Part shown: piece by piece, positions 48,464 through 58,509 of the stretch | How positions within the stretch are numbered: the stretch's first letter is position 1 | Layout: every line of letters starts with the position of its first letter | From: Pseudoalteromonas distincta | Lineage (GTDB): Bacteria; Pseudomonadota; Gammaproteobacteria; Enterobacterales; Alteromonadaceae | Length of the DNA stretch: 64,000 nucleotides | Direction of reading: 5' to 3' | Assembly (NCBI RefSeq): GCF_000814675.1 | Contig: NZ_JWIG01000009.1 | Span: forward strand, 62,001 to 126,000 | Position numbers and translations under genes: made by a program | The notes under the pieces: model-generated | What the model was told of the DNA's origin: nothing | What the model saw: only the letters and a program-made list of their open reading frames with translations | Database searches by the model: none

Positions 48464-49435
48464 ATGGCCGCTGATTTAGAAATGAATGAGATCCATTGGT
48501 TAATGGATATGTTTAATACCGTTGATGTAGGCCTTGTGGTACTCGATAGGGATTATAAGGTGTGTGTATGGAATGGTTTTATGGAAAACCATTCAGGGCT
48601 TCTACCAAGCGCAGTAAAAGATAAAGATCTATTTGATTTATTTCCTGCAATAGACGAAAAATGGTTTAGAAGTAAATCTGAGTCGGTTTTTGTTTTAAAA
48701 AACCGCTCTTTTACGATTTGGGAGCAGCAGCCATACATTTTTAGGTTTAAAAATTATCGACCTATTACTGGTAAAGCTGATTACATGTATCAAAATGCGA
48801 CATTCATCCCTCTTACCAATACGATGGGCGAAGTTAGCCACATTTGTATTATTTTATATGATGTAACAGATGTCGCGGTAAATAAAAAAGAGCTTGAAGA
48901 GTTAAATAAAAAATTAGAACAAGTAAGTCAAACAGATAGCTTAACGCAGCTTGCAAACCGTGGACACTGGGAAGGTACGCTACGCCAAGAGTTTTTAAGA
49001 GTTAAGCGAAGTGGTGGCTGTAGTACATTATTAATGTTTGATATTGATCACTTTAAAAAAATAAATGATGAATATGGTCATAGCTGTGGTGATGAATCGC
49101 TTCGTCATTTGTCTAACTTACTACGTACGACGCTGCGCGAGACTGATGTTGCAGGGCGTTATGGCGGTGAAGAGTTTGCAGTGACATTGCTTGATACAGA
49201 TAAAGAAGGCGCTTTTGTATTTGCTGAGCGTTTAAGGGTATTGATTGAAACTAACCCTGTTAAGTATAAACACTTTGAAATAACAATGACGGTAAGTATA
49301 GGGCTGGCTGGTAGCAGTAATGATTTTAAAAATCATGAGCGCTGGATAGAGGCTGCAGATAAAGCACTGTACCAGTCTAAAAATACAGGGCGAAATAAAG
49401 TAATAGCCTACGAAGATATAAAAAATGACGCTTAA
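48464..49435 (+). CDS. PAS-GGDEF diguanylate cyclase
   Basis: 323 aa, soluble. A PAS-like domain (about residues 12-135, LDRDYKVCVWN and a PITGKADYMYQ stretch) is joined by a coiled coil (about 143-158, VNKKELEELNKKLEQV) to a GGDEF domain (about 160-318). RYGGEEF is intact and an inhibitory RETD site lies five residues before it. It makes c-di-GMP under control of the PAS ligand and probably of the REC-CheC protein upstream. The terminator overlaps its last codons. Confidence 0.93.
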   Translation: MAADLEMNEIHWLMDMFNTVDVGLVVLDRDYKVCVWNGFMENHSGLLPSAVKDKDLFDLFPAIDEKWFRSKSESVFVLKNRSFTIWEQQPYIFRFKNYRPITGKADYMYQNATFIPLTNTMGEVSHICIILYDVTDVAVNKKELEELNKKLEQVSQTDSLTQLANRGHWEGTLRQEFLRVKRSGGCSTLLMFDIDHFKKINDEYGHSCGDESLRHLSNLLRTTLRETDVAGRYGGEEFAVTLLDTDKEGAFVFAERLRVLIETNPVKYKHFEITMTVSIGLAGSSNDFKNHERWIEAADKALYQSKNTGRNKVIAYEDIKNDA

Positions 49436-49447
49436 GCGTCATTTTTT
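49420..49447 (+). terminator. Intrinsic terminator overlapping the end of the PAS-GGDEF gene
   Basis: A 12-bp stem, AAAAAATGACGC / GCGTCATTTTTT with loop TTAA. The left arm is coding (last codons) and the stop codon lies in the loop. Confidence 0.93.
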
Positions 49448-49535
49448 ATATCCAGAATTTAGAGTTAAATAATACCGTGTTTTTTTACAATCTGCTGAGC
49501 AAACCCAATCAGTATGGAAATTGTATTGCTCTTCA

Positions 49536-51050
49536 TTATTGTGTTGTGTGTCGAGAGTCATCTATTGGGCATTGACCAATTATTGAAACCTCACCAGAAT
49601 TTGACTCTTGCTCTAGTTTTACTTTAAAGCCCCATAATCTGTAAAGATGCTTAAGCACTTCCTCGTGCGAGTTTGCTAAAGGGATATTATTATGAGGTAC
49701 ATAGCGTAGGGTTAATGAACGGTCACCTCTAATATCAACATCATACACTTGAATGTTAGGCTCATGATTACTTAAATTGTACTGCGCTGAGAGTGCTTCT
49801 CTCACTGCTTTATAGCCGTTGTCGTTATGTATTGCGCCAATTTCTAGGTGGGGATTATTAGTATGGTCAATAATAGTAAATAATTTAAAATCACGAATTA
49901 ACTTAGGCGATAAAAACTGGCTAATAAAACTCTCATCCTTAAAGTTTTCCATTGCAAAATGCAGTGTATCTAGCCAGTTACTACCTGCATATTCAGGAAA
50001 CCAGCGTTTATCTTCTTCAGTTGGGTGTTCACATATTCTGCGAATATCAACCATCATATTAAAGCCTAAAGCATATGGGTTAATGCCTGAATAATACTTA
50101 CTGTTATAAGGTGGCTGATAAACTACGTTGGTGTGGCTTTGTAAAAACTCTAACATGAAAGAGTCGGTGAGCTTTCCCTCATCATATAAGTGATTAAGGA
50201 TGGTGTAGTGCCAAAAAGTTGCCCAACCTTCGTTCATTACTTGAGTTTGTTTTTGTGGGTAAAAGTATTGCGAAATTTTACGTACAATACGTATCACTTC
50301 ACGTTGCCAAGAATCGAGTAATGGGGCATTTTTTTCAATAAAATACAAAATATTTTCTTGAGGTTCAGAAGGGAAATGGCGGACTTTCTTTTTGGTTTCT
50401 TGCTGTTGCTCAGGAATAGTCCGCCATAATTCGTTTACTTGCGATTGAAGGTAGTCTTCGCGCTCTTGTTGGCGTTTTTGCTCTTCAAATAGCGATATTT
50501 GTTGTGGACGTTTGTAGCGATCGACCCCGTAATTCATTAATGCATGACATGAGTCGAGTAGGGCTTCTACTTGTGTAATACCATGCTTTTCTTCGCAGCG
50601 GCTTATGTAGTTTTTAGCAAATACCAAGTAATCAATAATTGAACCTGCATCGGTCCAGGTTTTAAATAAGTAATTACCTTTAAAAAATGAGTTATGTCCG
50701 TAACACGCATGTGCCATTACAAGCGCTTGCATAGGTAGGGTGTTTTCTTCCATTAAGTACGCAATACAAGGGTCTGAATTTATCACTATTTCGTAAGCGA
50801 GACCCATTTGTCCGCGCTTATAATTTTGCTCTGTTTGGATAAATTTCTTACCGTAAGACCAATGACTGTAGCCAATAGGCATACCAACGCTTGAATAAGC
50901 ATCCATCATTTGCTCTGCGGTTATCACTTCAATTTGATTAGGGTAGGTGTCTAACCTGTAGTGAGCTGCAACACGGGCAATTTCACCTTGGTACTCATCC
51001 AATAAATCAAAGGTCCAATCTGGGCCATCACTCAATCGTTTATCATTCAT
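49536..51050 (-). CDS. ycgB: SpoVR family protein YcgB
   Basis: 504 aa from the ATG at 51050 (MNDKRLSDGPDWTFDLLDEY), with GAGGTAG just upstream; the frame is open to 51137 but that would overlap yeaH. SpoVR-family hallmarks are GMPIGYSHWSYGKKF, YGHNSFFKGN and NEGWATFWHYTILN. The family accompanies PrkA and YeaH in stationary-phase and nitrogen-stress responses; the biochemical role is unknown. It lies 19 nt after yeaH as the third gene of the module. Confidence 0.94.
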   Translation of the reverse strand: MNDKRLSDGPDWTFDLLDEYQGEIARVAAHYRLDTYPNQIEVITAEQMMDAYSSVGMPIGYSHWSYGKKFIQTEQNYKRGQMGLAYEIVINSDPCIAYLMEENTLPMQALVMAHACYGHNSFFKGNYLFKTWTDAGSIIDYLVFAKNYISRCEEKHGITQVEALLDSCHALMNYGVDRYKRPQQISLFEEQKRQQEREDYLQSQVNELWRTIPEQQQETKKKVRHFPSEPQENILYFIEKNAPLLDSWQREVIRIVRKISQYFYPQKQTQVMNEGWATFWHYTILNHLYDEGKLTDSFMLEFLQSHTNVVYQPPYNSKYYSGINPYALGFNMMVDIRRICEHPTEEDKRWFPEYAGSNWLDTLHFAMENFKDESFISQFLSPKLIRDFKLFTIIDHTNNPHLEIGAIHNDNGYKAVREALSAQYNLSNHEPNIQVYDVDIRGDRSLTLRYVPHNNIPLANSHEEVLKHLYRLWGFKVKLEQESNSGEVSIIGQCPIDDSRHTTQ

Positions 51051-51069
51051 AATACTACCTCGCTTTTGG

Positions 51070-52353
51070 CTATGCAGAGTTTTGCTGTTGACGACCTTTT
51101 TTAAATAGCTCCCTAAAAATTGGGTAAATATCTTCAACGCTTTGAATATGCTGTATGGCGAAATTATTATGGCTGTGTGTTATAGATTCATATTCGCGCC
51201 ATAGGCTTTGATGAGCACGAGTGGTTATTTCAATATAAGCAAAATAACGTACTGCGCTTAAGAGCTTATTACGTAATATTTCACCACACTGCGGGGTGTC
51301 GTCCGCCCAGTTATCGCCATCAGAGGCTTGTGCGGCGTATACATTCCACTCATTTGCGTGATAACGCTCTTTTATTATTTCGTTCATTAATTTAAGTGCG
51401 CTTGAAACAATAGTGCCGCCAGTTTCTTGGGAGTAAAAAAACTCTTGTTCGTCTACTTCTTTAGCTTGTGTGTGGTGGCGAATATAAACAACTTCTATGT
51501 CTTTATAACTGCGCGTTAAAAATTGATAGAGCAAAATATAAAAACGCTTTGCCATGTCTTTTGTTGGCTGATCCATTGAGCCTGACACATCCATAATACA
51601 AAACATCACGGCTTTGCTGGTGGGGTGAGGGCGCTTTTCGTAATTACGAAAACGTAAATCGTAGTTATCAATAAACGGAACCGACTTAATTTGCACTTTT
51701 AATGCTGCAATTTCTTTTTGTAACAAAGCAATTGCCGCTTTATCGTTATGTGGACCAGCAAGCAGCAGAGCAAGTTGTTCTTCGAGCTCTTTTAAACGGC
51801 GTTTTTTACCTGCACTCATGGCAACACGCCGTGCAAGCGAGCCTTGAAGAGAGCGTACAATGTCAATATTACTTGGCATGCCGTCGCTACAAAATCCTGC
51901 GCGATGGGTTTTCATTTGCACTAACTTATCAAGTTGGTTTTCTTGTAAGTTAGGAAGTTCTAGATCTTCAAACAGTAAATCAAGGTATTCATCTTTTGAT
52001 ATTGAAAATACAAACTCATCTTGTCCCTCGCCCGAATCGCTGGCGTCACCTTCACCGGCACCACCGCCTTGTCCGCCTTTAGGGCGCTCAATTTTATCAC
52101 CTGTAGAAAACTGATCGTTACCAGGGTGAATTTGCTCTCTATTCCCGCCTTGCCCTTGATGAAATGTAGGTTCGCTGATATCGCGTTGTGGAATAGAAAT
52201 ACTCTCACCAGAGCTTGAATCGGTAACGCTGCGTTTGTTAATCGCATCTGAAACCGCTTCTTTAATTTGCTTTTTATAGCGCCTAATAAAGCGCTGGCGA
52301 TTAAGCGTACTTTTATTTTTTCCGTTTAAACGCCTATCTATAAAATGCGCCAT
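51070..52353 (-). CDS. yeaH: YeaH (DUF444) von Willebrand-type protein
   Basis: 427 aa. The basic N-terminus [20 protein letters not shown] and a Gly/Glu-rich linker (about residues 80-112) precede a VWA-like domain whose metal site reads [10 protein letters not shown] (about residue 250). It works with the kinase YeaG/PrkA in enteric stress and stationary-phase physiology. It sits 31 nt after prkA, and ycgB follows 19 nt later. Confidence 0.94.
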   Translation of the reverse strand: MAHFIDRRLNGKNKSTLNRQRFIRRYKKQIKEAVSDAINKRSVTDSSSGESISIPQRDISEPTFHQGQGGNREQIHPGNDQFSTGDKIERPKGGQGGGAGEGDASDSGEGQDEFVFSISKDEYLDLLFEDLELPNLQENQLDKLVQMKTHRAGFCSDGMPSNIDIVRSLQGSLARRVAMSAGKKRRLKELEEQLALLLAGPHNDKAAIALLQKEIAALKVQIKSVPFIDNYDLRFRNYEKRPHPTSKAVMFCIMDVSGSMDQPTKDMAKRFYILLYQFLTRSYKDIEVVYIRHHTQAKEVDEQEFFYSQETGGTIVSSALKLMNEIIKERYHANEWNVYAAQASDGDNWADDTPQCGEILRNKLLSAVRYFAYIEITTRAHQSLWREYESITHSHNNFAIQHIQSVEDIYPIFRELFKKGRQQQNSA

Positions 52354-52384
52354 ATTGACCTCCTATATACTACGACTATGAAGG

Positions 52385-54307
52385 TTATTGCGATTTTCTA
52401 ACCCGTAAATACCACTCAGAAAGCAAGCGAACTTGTTTTTGTGTATAGCCTTTTTCGACCATACGGTTCACAAAGTCTTCGTGCTTTTGCTGATCCTCTG
52501 CAGACGTTTTAGTATTAAACGAAATAACAGGGAGTAAATCTTCGGTATTAGAGAACATTTTTTTCTCAATCACCGTGCGTAGTTTTTCGTAGCTTGTCCA
52601 TAGTGGGTTTTTACCGTTGTTGTGTGCACGGGCACGCAGTACAAAGTTCACTATTTCATTACGAAAATCTTTAGGATTAGAAATACCCGCTGGCTTTTCT
52701 ATTTTTTCAAGTTCAGCGTTTAGCGCTGCGCGGTCAAATAGCTGTCCTGTATCGGGGTCGCGATATTCTTGGTCTTGTATCCAAAAATCTGCATAAATAA
52801 CATAACGGTCAAAAATATTTTGTCCGTATTCCGAGTACGATTCTAGATAAGCGGTTTGCAGTTCTTTACCTATAAACTCGACATATTGTGGAATTAAATA
52901 GCCTTTTAAAAAGCTTAAATAACGCTCTTCTATTTCACTTGAAAATTGCTCGCGCTCTATCTGTTGCTCAAGCACATAGAATAAATGCACCGGATTTGCA
53001 GCAACCTCAGTGGTATCAAAGTTAAACACTCGGGACAAAATTTTAAACGCAAAGCGAGTAGAGAGCCCCGTCATGCCTTCATCAACACCTGCGTAATCAC
53101 GATACTCTTGATACGATTTTGCTTTAGGGTCGGTGTCTTTTAGGGTCTCGCCATCGTATACCCGCATTTTAGAATAGATACTTGAATTTTCTGGCTCTTT
53201 TAAACGTGATAGCGTCGTAAATTGCGCCAATGTTTTAAGTGTACCCGGTGCACATGGCGCGTTGTATAGCTCGCTGTGCTCAAGTAATTTGTCGTAAATT
53301 TTAATTTCTTCAGTTACACGTAAGCAATAAGGGACTTTTACAATATAAACACGGTCTAAAAATGCTTCGTTGTTTTTATTGTTTTTAAAGGTTTGCCACT
53401 CAGACTCATTCGAGTGAGCGAGGATCATGCCATTAAAGGGCAGGGCACTAATGCCTTCTGTGCCGTTATAGTTACCTTCTTGGGTTGCGGTAAGTAAAGG
53501 ATGCAGCACTTTAATAGGCGCTTTAAACATTTCTACAAATTCCATCAGCCCTTGGTTAGCTAAACATAAAGAGCCAGAGTAGGCGTATGCATCAGGATCG
53601 TTTTGGGCAAAGTGCTCAAGCTGGCGAATATCGACCTTACCAACCAGTGCTGAAATATCTTGGTTGTTTTCATCTCCTGGCTCGGTTTTGGCAATGCCTA
53701 TTTGGTTTAAAATAGAAGGGTAGCGTTTAACCACTCTAAACTGGCTTATATCACCATTGAACTCTTTTAAGCGTTTGCCAGCCCAAGGCGACATAATGGT
53801 TTTTAAGTAGCGCGGTTTAATACCGTATTCTTTGCTGAGTACGTCTGCATCTTCGATAGGATCAAACAAGGAGAGGGGGTGGTCGTTTACAGGAGACCCT
53901 TTAATTGAATAAATAGGCACTTGTTGCATTAAATACTTTAGTTTTTCAGCAATGGATGATTTACCCCCACCAACAGGTCCAAGTAAATAAAGCACTTGTT
54001 TGCATTCTTCTAGCCCCTGAGCCGCATGTTTTAAATAAGAGACTATTTGCTCAATGGCGTCTTCCATACCATAAAAATCAGCAAAGGCAGGGTAGCGCGC
54101 AACTACTCTATTTGAAAATAATCGACTTAGTCGTGCATCCGTTGCGGTATCTACCATGTGTGGTTCGCCAATTGCCATAAGTAGGCGTTCTGGTGCGCTG
54201 GCGTAGGCAGACTTATCGGTTTTACAAATCTCAAGAAATTCAGCGATACTGTATTCTTCTTCCTGTGCCGCTTCGTATCGTGCTTGGTAATGCTCAAAAA
54301 TCGTCAT
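52385..54307 (-). CDS. yeaG: PrkA/YeaG AAA+ serine protein kinase
   Basis: 640 aa, the usual PrkA size. The AAA+ part has Walker A GPVGGGKSS (residues 110-118) and NGMILAHSNESEW (sensor region). The C-terminal domain (about 380-640) is the PrkA-specific kinase-like region. In E. coli YeaG takes part in nitrogen-starvation and stationary-phase survival; kinase targets are poorly known. First gene of yeaG-yeaH-ycgB, with GAGGTTATT (GAGG) 8 nt before the ATG. Confidence 0.95.
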   Translation of the reverse strand: MTIFEHYQARYEAAQEEEYSIAEFLEICKTDKSAYASAPERLLMAIGEPHMVDTATDARLSRLFSNRVVARYPAFADFYGMEDAIEQIVSYLKHAAQGLEECKQVLYLLGPVGGGKSSIAEKLKYLMQQVPIYSIKGSPVNDHPLSLFDPIEDADVLSKEYGIKPRYLKTIMSPWAGKRLKEFNGDISQFRVVKRYPSILNQIGIAKTEPGDENNQDISALVGKVDIRQLEHFAQNDPDAYAYSGSLCLANQGLMEFVEMFKAPIKVLHPLLTATQEGNYNGTEGISALPFNGMILAHSNESEWQTFKNNKNNEAFLDRVYIVKVPYCLRVTEEIKIYDKLLEHSELYNAPCAPGTLKTLAQFTTLSRLKEPENSSIYSKMRVYDGETLKDTDPKAKSYQEYRDYAGVDEGMTGLSTRFAFKILSRVFNFDTTEVAANPVHLFYVLEQQIEREQFSSEIEERYLSFLKGYLIPQYVEFIGKELQTAYLESYSEYGQNIFDRYVIYADFWIQDQEYRDPDTGQLFDRAALNAELEKIEKPAGISNPKDFRNEIVNFVLRARAHNNGKNPLWTSYEKLRTVIEKKMFSNTEDLLPVISFNTKTSAEDQQKHEDFVNRMVEKGYTQKQVRLLSEWYLRVRKSQ

Positions 54308-54470
54308 AATAACCTCCGAAACCCGCTGTAAAAAGGTGCTTACCTTTTAAAGTCTAGTCACGAATGTGTATGTTTGTGCAATAAAATTAAAAATTTAAGT
54401 GAAAAAAGATCATGTTACTAAAAGTGTTTTATTGAATGATGAGGCGCTTAGGTGTGATAAACAACAAACA

Positions 54471-54496
54471 AAAAAAGACGCCTAAGCGTCTTTTTT
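54471..54496 (-). terminator. Intrinsic terminator of sodB
   Basis: Symmetric stem AAAAAAGACGC / GCGTCTTTTTT with loop CTAA. It lies 22 nt after the sodB stop and can act on either strand. Confidence 0.92.
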
Positions 54497-54517
54497 ACAT
54501 TAGCGTTTAAAGGCTAA

Positions 54518-55099
54518 TTAAGCGAAGTTAGCGTTCGCGAATTCCCAGTTAACAAGCGACCAAAAACCTTTAAGGTAATCTGGACGAACGTTACGGTAAT
54601 CGATGTAGTAAGCGTGTTCCCATAAATCCACTGTCAGGATTGGAGTAACGCCATCATCAGTTAATGGTGTAGCAGCGTTAGATGTATTAACGATGTCTAG
54701 TGAACCATCAGCAAGCTTAACTAACCACGTCCAGCTTGAACCAAAGTTATTTACTGCTTTGTCATTTAATGCATCTTTAAACGCATCAAAAGAACCCCAT
54801 TTAGCGTTGATTGCATCAGCAACTGCGCCAGTAGGCTCGCCGCCGCCGTTTGGAGATAAGCTGTTCCAGTAAAAAGTATGGTTCCAGATTTGTGCTGCGT
54901 TGTTAAATACGCCGCCTTCTGATGAACATACGATCTCTTCTAGAGATTTGTTTTCAAACTCAGTACCAGGGATTAAACCATTAAGCTTAACCACGTATGT
55001 GTTGTGATGTTTGCCATGGTGAAACTCTAGCGTTTCTTTTGAAATATGTGGCTCAAGTGCGTCGATTGCATATGGTAGTGACGGTAGTTCAAATGCCAT
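54518..55099 (-). CDS. sodB: Iron superoxide dismutase
   Basis: 193 aa. Metal ligands are His27, His74, Asp158 and His162 ([12 protein letters not shown]). Gln70 in [13 protein letters not shown] is the residue typical of iron enzymes. Cytosolic, no signal peptide. GGAGATAAAAAA precedes the ATG. It is divergent from the glutaredoxin gene at 55366, whose family handles iron-sulfur clusters, so both sit around one 266-nt control region. Confidence 0.96.
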   Translation of the reverse strand: MAFELPSLPYAIDALEPHISKETLEFHHGKHHNTYVVKLNGLIPGTEFENKSLEEIVCSSEGGVFNNAAQIWNHTFYWNSLSPNGGGEPTGAVADAINAKWGSFDAFKDALNDKAVNNFGSSWTWLVKLADGSLDIVNTSNAATPLTDDGVTPILTVDLWEHAYYIDYRNVRPDYLKGFWSLVNWEFANANFA

Positions 55100-55365
55100 T
55101 TTTTTATCTCCATCTTCTTTGGTTGATAGTCCATTTGGTAATACGTAATGCCTGTTGAAACAGAGCAGTTACCTATACCAAGCGGTAATATAGTGTTACT
55201 ATAATTGTTGAGTATTTTACTCAAGTTTAAGCAAACAGCAATGCTATTGCGAAAGACTATTTCAATTGCGGCTTTATTTGCCCATTTTAAGTTATATATT
55301 TGTGGTCACGATGAGTTGTTTTCAAGACCTAAATATATTTAGCTATCGTTACTTTGAGGTTGTAG

Positions 55366-55704
55366 ATGGAAACCATTGATAAAATTAAACAGCAAATTTC
55401 AGAAAATCCAATAATCCTTTTCATGAAAGGGTCACCAAAATTACCAAATTGTGGTTTTTCTTCACAAGCATCGCAAGCGTTAATGTCATGTGGTGAACCA
55501 TTTGCATACGTTGATATTTTACTTAATCCAGACATTCGTGCTGAGCTTCCAGCATACGCAAATTGGCCAACATTCCCACAACTTTGGGTAGATGGCGAAT
55601 TAGTTGGTGGTTGTGACATTATTATCGAAATGTTTCAACGCGGTGAATTACAGCCGTTAATTACTGAAACTGCTGCTAAATACAAAGAAGCTGACGCAGA
55701 GTAA
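55366..55704 (+). CDS. grxD: Monothiol glutaredoxin (Grx4 type)
   Basis: 112 aa. The CGFS active site (Cys29) lies in PKLPNCGFSSQASQAL, followed by WPTFPQLWVDGELVGGCDI, the glutathione-binding strand. Such proteins carry a glutathione-ligated [2Fe-2S] cluster and serve iron-sulfur trafficking. Single-gene unit ending in a strong hairpin. Confidence 0.95.
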   Translation: METIDKIKQQISENPIILFMKGSPKLPNCGFSSQASQALMSCGEPFAYVDILLNPDIRAELPAYANWPTFPQLWVDGELVGGCDIIIEMFQRGELQPLITETAAKYKEADAE

Positions 55705-55746
55705 TTTATTACTCAACCTGAACTCAGGTTATTAAGCTCTTTAAAC

Positions 55747-55780
55747 ACAAAGCCACTTTTTAAGTGGCTTTGTTGTTTTT
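55747..55780 (+). terminator. Intrinsic terminator after grxD
   Basis: A 12-bp stem, ACAAAGCCACTT / AAGTGGCTTTGT with loop TTT, then TGTTTTT. It also lies next to the end of the convergent kinase gene. Confidence 0.87.
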
Positions 55781-55793
55781 AATTTGTGTGAAT

Positions 55794-57107
55794 TTATGAA
55801 TAAGGAAGGCTCACTTGTACGTTTAAGCCGCCCTCTATTTTGTTATGTAAACTTATATGCCCCTGGTGCGCTTCTGCTATTTCTCTGCATAAGGCTAGCC
55901 CTAAACCACTCCCCGTACTTTTTGTTGAATAAAAGGGCACTAAAGCATTTGCCATTACTTGCTCGCTCATTCCTTTGCCGCAGTCGCTTACATTTATAAC
56001 ACATGCTTGGGGTACAAACTCGACCTGAATATGTATTTCATTGGCGTTGGAGCCTGACTCGTGTGAATTTTTTAATAGGTTTATCAGCAGCTGCTCGAGT
56101 TGTGTTTGATCAGCTTGTAATTCATTGTGTGAATTTTTTATTTCGTAGCTAAATTGCCAGTGATTTTTTAAATTATTGAGGGTGTTTTGCCAGTTAACCC
56201 GCGTTTTTTGTGGCTGAGGTAATTTAGCAAACTTGCCATAGCCTTGTACAAATTCAGTTAAGTGACTAATTCGCTCATCAATAGTTGCAAATACACGGGC
56301 AAGGCGAGGCTCATCAACTTTATTTGCGAGCAATTGTGCGCTGTGTAGCATGGATGACATAGGGCCGAGTGAATTATTTAATTCGTGGCTAATAATGCGT
56401 ATTACTTTTTTCCACACCGCAACTTCTTGGCGACTAAGTTCACGGGTTAACTGTTTAAATATATATAAATGATGCTTTTGATTATTAAGTAAAAACTCCC
56501 CAGTGGCTAAATGCCAAGTTTGCGAGTCTTGATTCTCTATTTCTATATTAAAGAGGCCATCAATACCGTGCTCTATAGCTGCTACTAATTGCAGAGGCGA
56601 ATTTTCGAGCAATTTACTTAGCTGCATACCTTCAAGGCGAGTTGCGCTATTAAATAAACTACGGCTAATTAAATTACTAAATACCACCGTATTATTATCA
56701 TTGACCAGCAATAACGCTTGCGGCGAGCTTTGCAATACTTTATCAAGCATTAACTCGCGCTGGTAAATCCATTGTTTTTCTTGGCGAAGCTGTTTTGCGG
56801 TTTGATTATAAAGTTGGCATAGTTTTCCAAGTTCATCATTACTTTTATACGCAAGCAAACTGGAGAGCTCACCATCTTTAAAATTAAGTAATCCGGTTTC
56901 AAGTGATTGCATGCCAAGCTTTATTGGCTTGGAGAGAGCTCTTGAAAGCAGGGTGCTAAATGTAAGCGTTAGTAATATTAAAAACAGGGTGTAATAAATA
57001 TCAAAGCCACTTAGCGCGGCAATAATAACAACAGGCAGCGCGCTACAAAACCCGCAAATTAATACAACCTTTTGGCTTAGGGTAAAGTTGCTAATAATGT
57101 TTAGCAT
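55794..57107 (-). CDS. NtrB-like sensor histidine kinase
   Basis: 437 aa. Two N-terminal membrane segments (about 12-32 and 38-56) with almost no periplasmic loop, a HAMP-like linker (55-110), a PAS-like domain (about 120-215), the phospho-acceptor His241 in IISHELNNSLGPM, and the ATPase with QLLINLLKNSHES, DCGKGM and STGSGLGLAL. The HELNNSLGP box is that of NtrB/efflux-associated kinases. The short loop suggests it senses the membrane or an internal cue. Its start overlaps the regulator stop as TAATG. Confidence 0.93.
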   Translation of the reverse strand: MLNIISNFTLSQKVVLICGFCSALPVVIIAALSGFDIYYTLFLILLTLTFSTLLSRALSKPIKLGMQSLETGLLNFKDGELSSLLAYKSNDELGKLCQLYNQTAKQLRQEKQWIYQRELMLDKVLQSSPQALLLVNDNNTVVFSNLISRSLFNSATRLEGMQLSKLLENSPLQLVAAIEHGIDGLFNIEIENQDSQTWHLATGEFLLNNQKHHLYIFKQLTRELSRQEVAVWKKVIRIISHELNNSLGPMSSMLHSAQLLANKVDEPRLARVFATIDERISHLTEFVQGYGKFAKLPQPQKTRVNWQNTLNNLKNHWQFSYEIKNSHNELQADQTQLEQLLINLLKNSHESGSNANEIHIQVEFVPQACVINVSDCGKGMSEQVMANALVPFYSTKSTGSGLGLALCREIAEAHQGHISLHNKIEGGLNVQVSLPYS

Positions 57108-58438
57108 TAATAATCAATACCCATTTTTTGTAACCGCCTGTAAAGTGCTTGTCGGCTTAAACCAAATTCACGGGCCACTTTGGCTATAACACCTTGATGA
57201 GCGCGCATTGCGTGTTCTATTTCTTGTTTGGTCGGCTCTGCTTTTGCTTCTTGTTGAGCAGTAACCGGTGACGAAAGTACAAAGTCATCGACTGTAAGCG
57301 CACCTGTAGGTTTTAGTACCGCTACGCGTTTACAAGCGTTTTCTAGCTCTCGAACGTTACCCGGCCATTTGTAATGTTGAAGTGCTTGCTCTGTGTTTAT
57401 AGTCAGCTCTCGGTGAGGTAAAAAATGGCTAATAAGTGCTAAAACATCATCTTGTCTTTCGCACAGGGCAGGCACATTGAGCTCAATTACATTAAGGCGA
57501 TAATATAAGTCTTCCCTAAATCTACCTTGTTGAATTGCTTGTAGTAAGTTTTCGTTAGTGGCCGATATAACCCGCACATCTACTTTTCGTGTTTTTGTTG
57601 AGCCTAAACGTTCAAACTCGCCGGTTTGTAGTACGCGTAGTAATTTTATTTGTCCTGAAAGTGGTAAATTACCAATTTCATCTAAAAATAACGTACCGCC
57701 ATCAGCTGCTTCAAATCGACCAATACGTTGTTTGGTTATCCCCGTATATGCACCGGCTTCAGCGCCAAAAAGCTCGGCCTCTATAAGTTCTTGCGGTAGT
57801 GCGCCTGCGTTTACCTTAATAAAAGGTTGCGATACAAGTGGGGAGTTTTTTTGAATGATATGCGCAATGCACTCTTTACCACTCCCATTAGGGCCTGTAA
57901 TTAATGCAGATATATCAGATTTAGCTACTTGTAGCGCCATAGTGACCAGTCGTTCCATAGCCGTGCTTTTAAATATTAGCCCGGCAAGGTCTGCGCTTTT
58001 AAATGTACCTTCACGCTCTTGTTGATGGCGATTATGTGTAGCAACTATTTTTTTAGCACTGCCTAGCTCTATTAAGTTAGCGATACAAACTAGTAGTTTT
58101 GCATCATCCCAGGGTTTTGGTAAGTAATCAGCAGCACCGGCTTTTACAAGCTCAATGGCGGTGGCAAGTTCGGTCCAGGCTGTAATAAGTATAATAGGGA
58201 GGTGTGGGTTTATTTCTCGTAGTTCATAAAACAAGGCTTTACCTTCTTCACCAGAGGTGGTGTCACTGGTAAAGTTCATGTCTTGAATTACAAGCTCAAT
58301 TCGCTGATAGCGAACTATTTGCAGAGCATCAAACGGATTTGTTGCAGTGACTACCGAAAAGTCGTGGATCTCGAGCAACAATGAAAGTGCGTCGAGTACT
58401 GCTTGGTTATCATCAACAATGAGTATTTTATGAGTCAT
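57107..58438 (-). CDS. NtrC-type sigma-54-dependent response regulator
   Basis: 443 aa. REC domain with Asp9, Asp10, phospho-acceptor Asp53 (VIQDMNF) and Lys108; AAA+ domain with Walker A GPNGSGKE (182-189) and Walker B GTLFLDEIGN; Fis-type helix-turn-helix at the C-terminus (AREFGLSRQALYRRLQKMGI). The sigma-54 contact loop reads GAYTGI (229-234) instead of GAFTGA. It is encoded with its kinase behind the ABC transporter genes and most likely activates that operon from the sites at 63263-63296. Confidence 0.93.
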   Translation of the reverse strand: MTHKILIVDDNQAVLDALSLLLEIHDFSVVTATNPFDALQIVRYQRIELVIQDMNFTSDTTSGEEGKALFYELREINPHLPIILITAWTELATAIELVKAGAADYLPKPWDDAKLLVCIANLIELGSAKKIVATHNRHQQEREGTFKSADLAGLIFKSTAMERLVTMALQVAKSDISALITGPNGSGKECIAHIIQKNSPLVSQPFIKVNAGALPQELIEAELFGAEAGAYTGITKQRIGRFEAADGGTLFLDEIGNLPLSGQIKLLRVLQTGEFERLGSTKTRKVDVRVISATNENLLQAIQQGRFREDLYYRLNVIELNVPALCERQDDVLALISHFLPHRELTINTEQALQHYKWPGNVRELENACKRVAVLKPTGALTVDDFVLSSPVTAQQEAKAEPTKQEIEHAMRAHQGVIAKVAREFGLSRQALYRRLQKMGIDY

Positions 58439-58509
58439 AGGTTATTTTTATAATTTTTTAATGGCTACACTGCCTTACTAAGCAGTGTAGCATAGTGATT
58501 TACATATTA

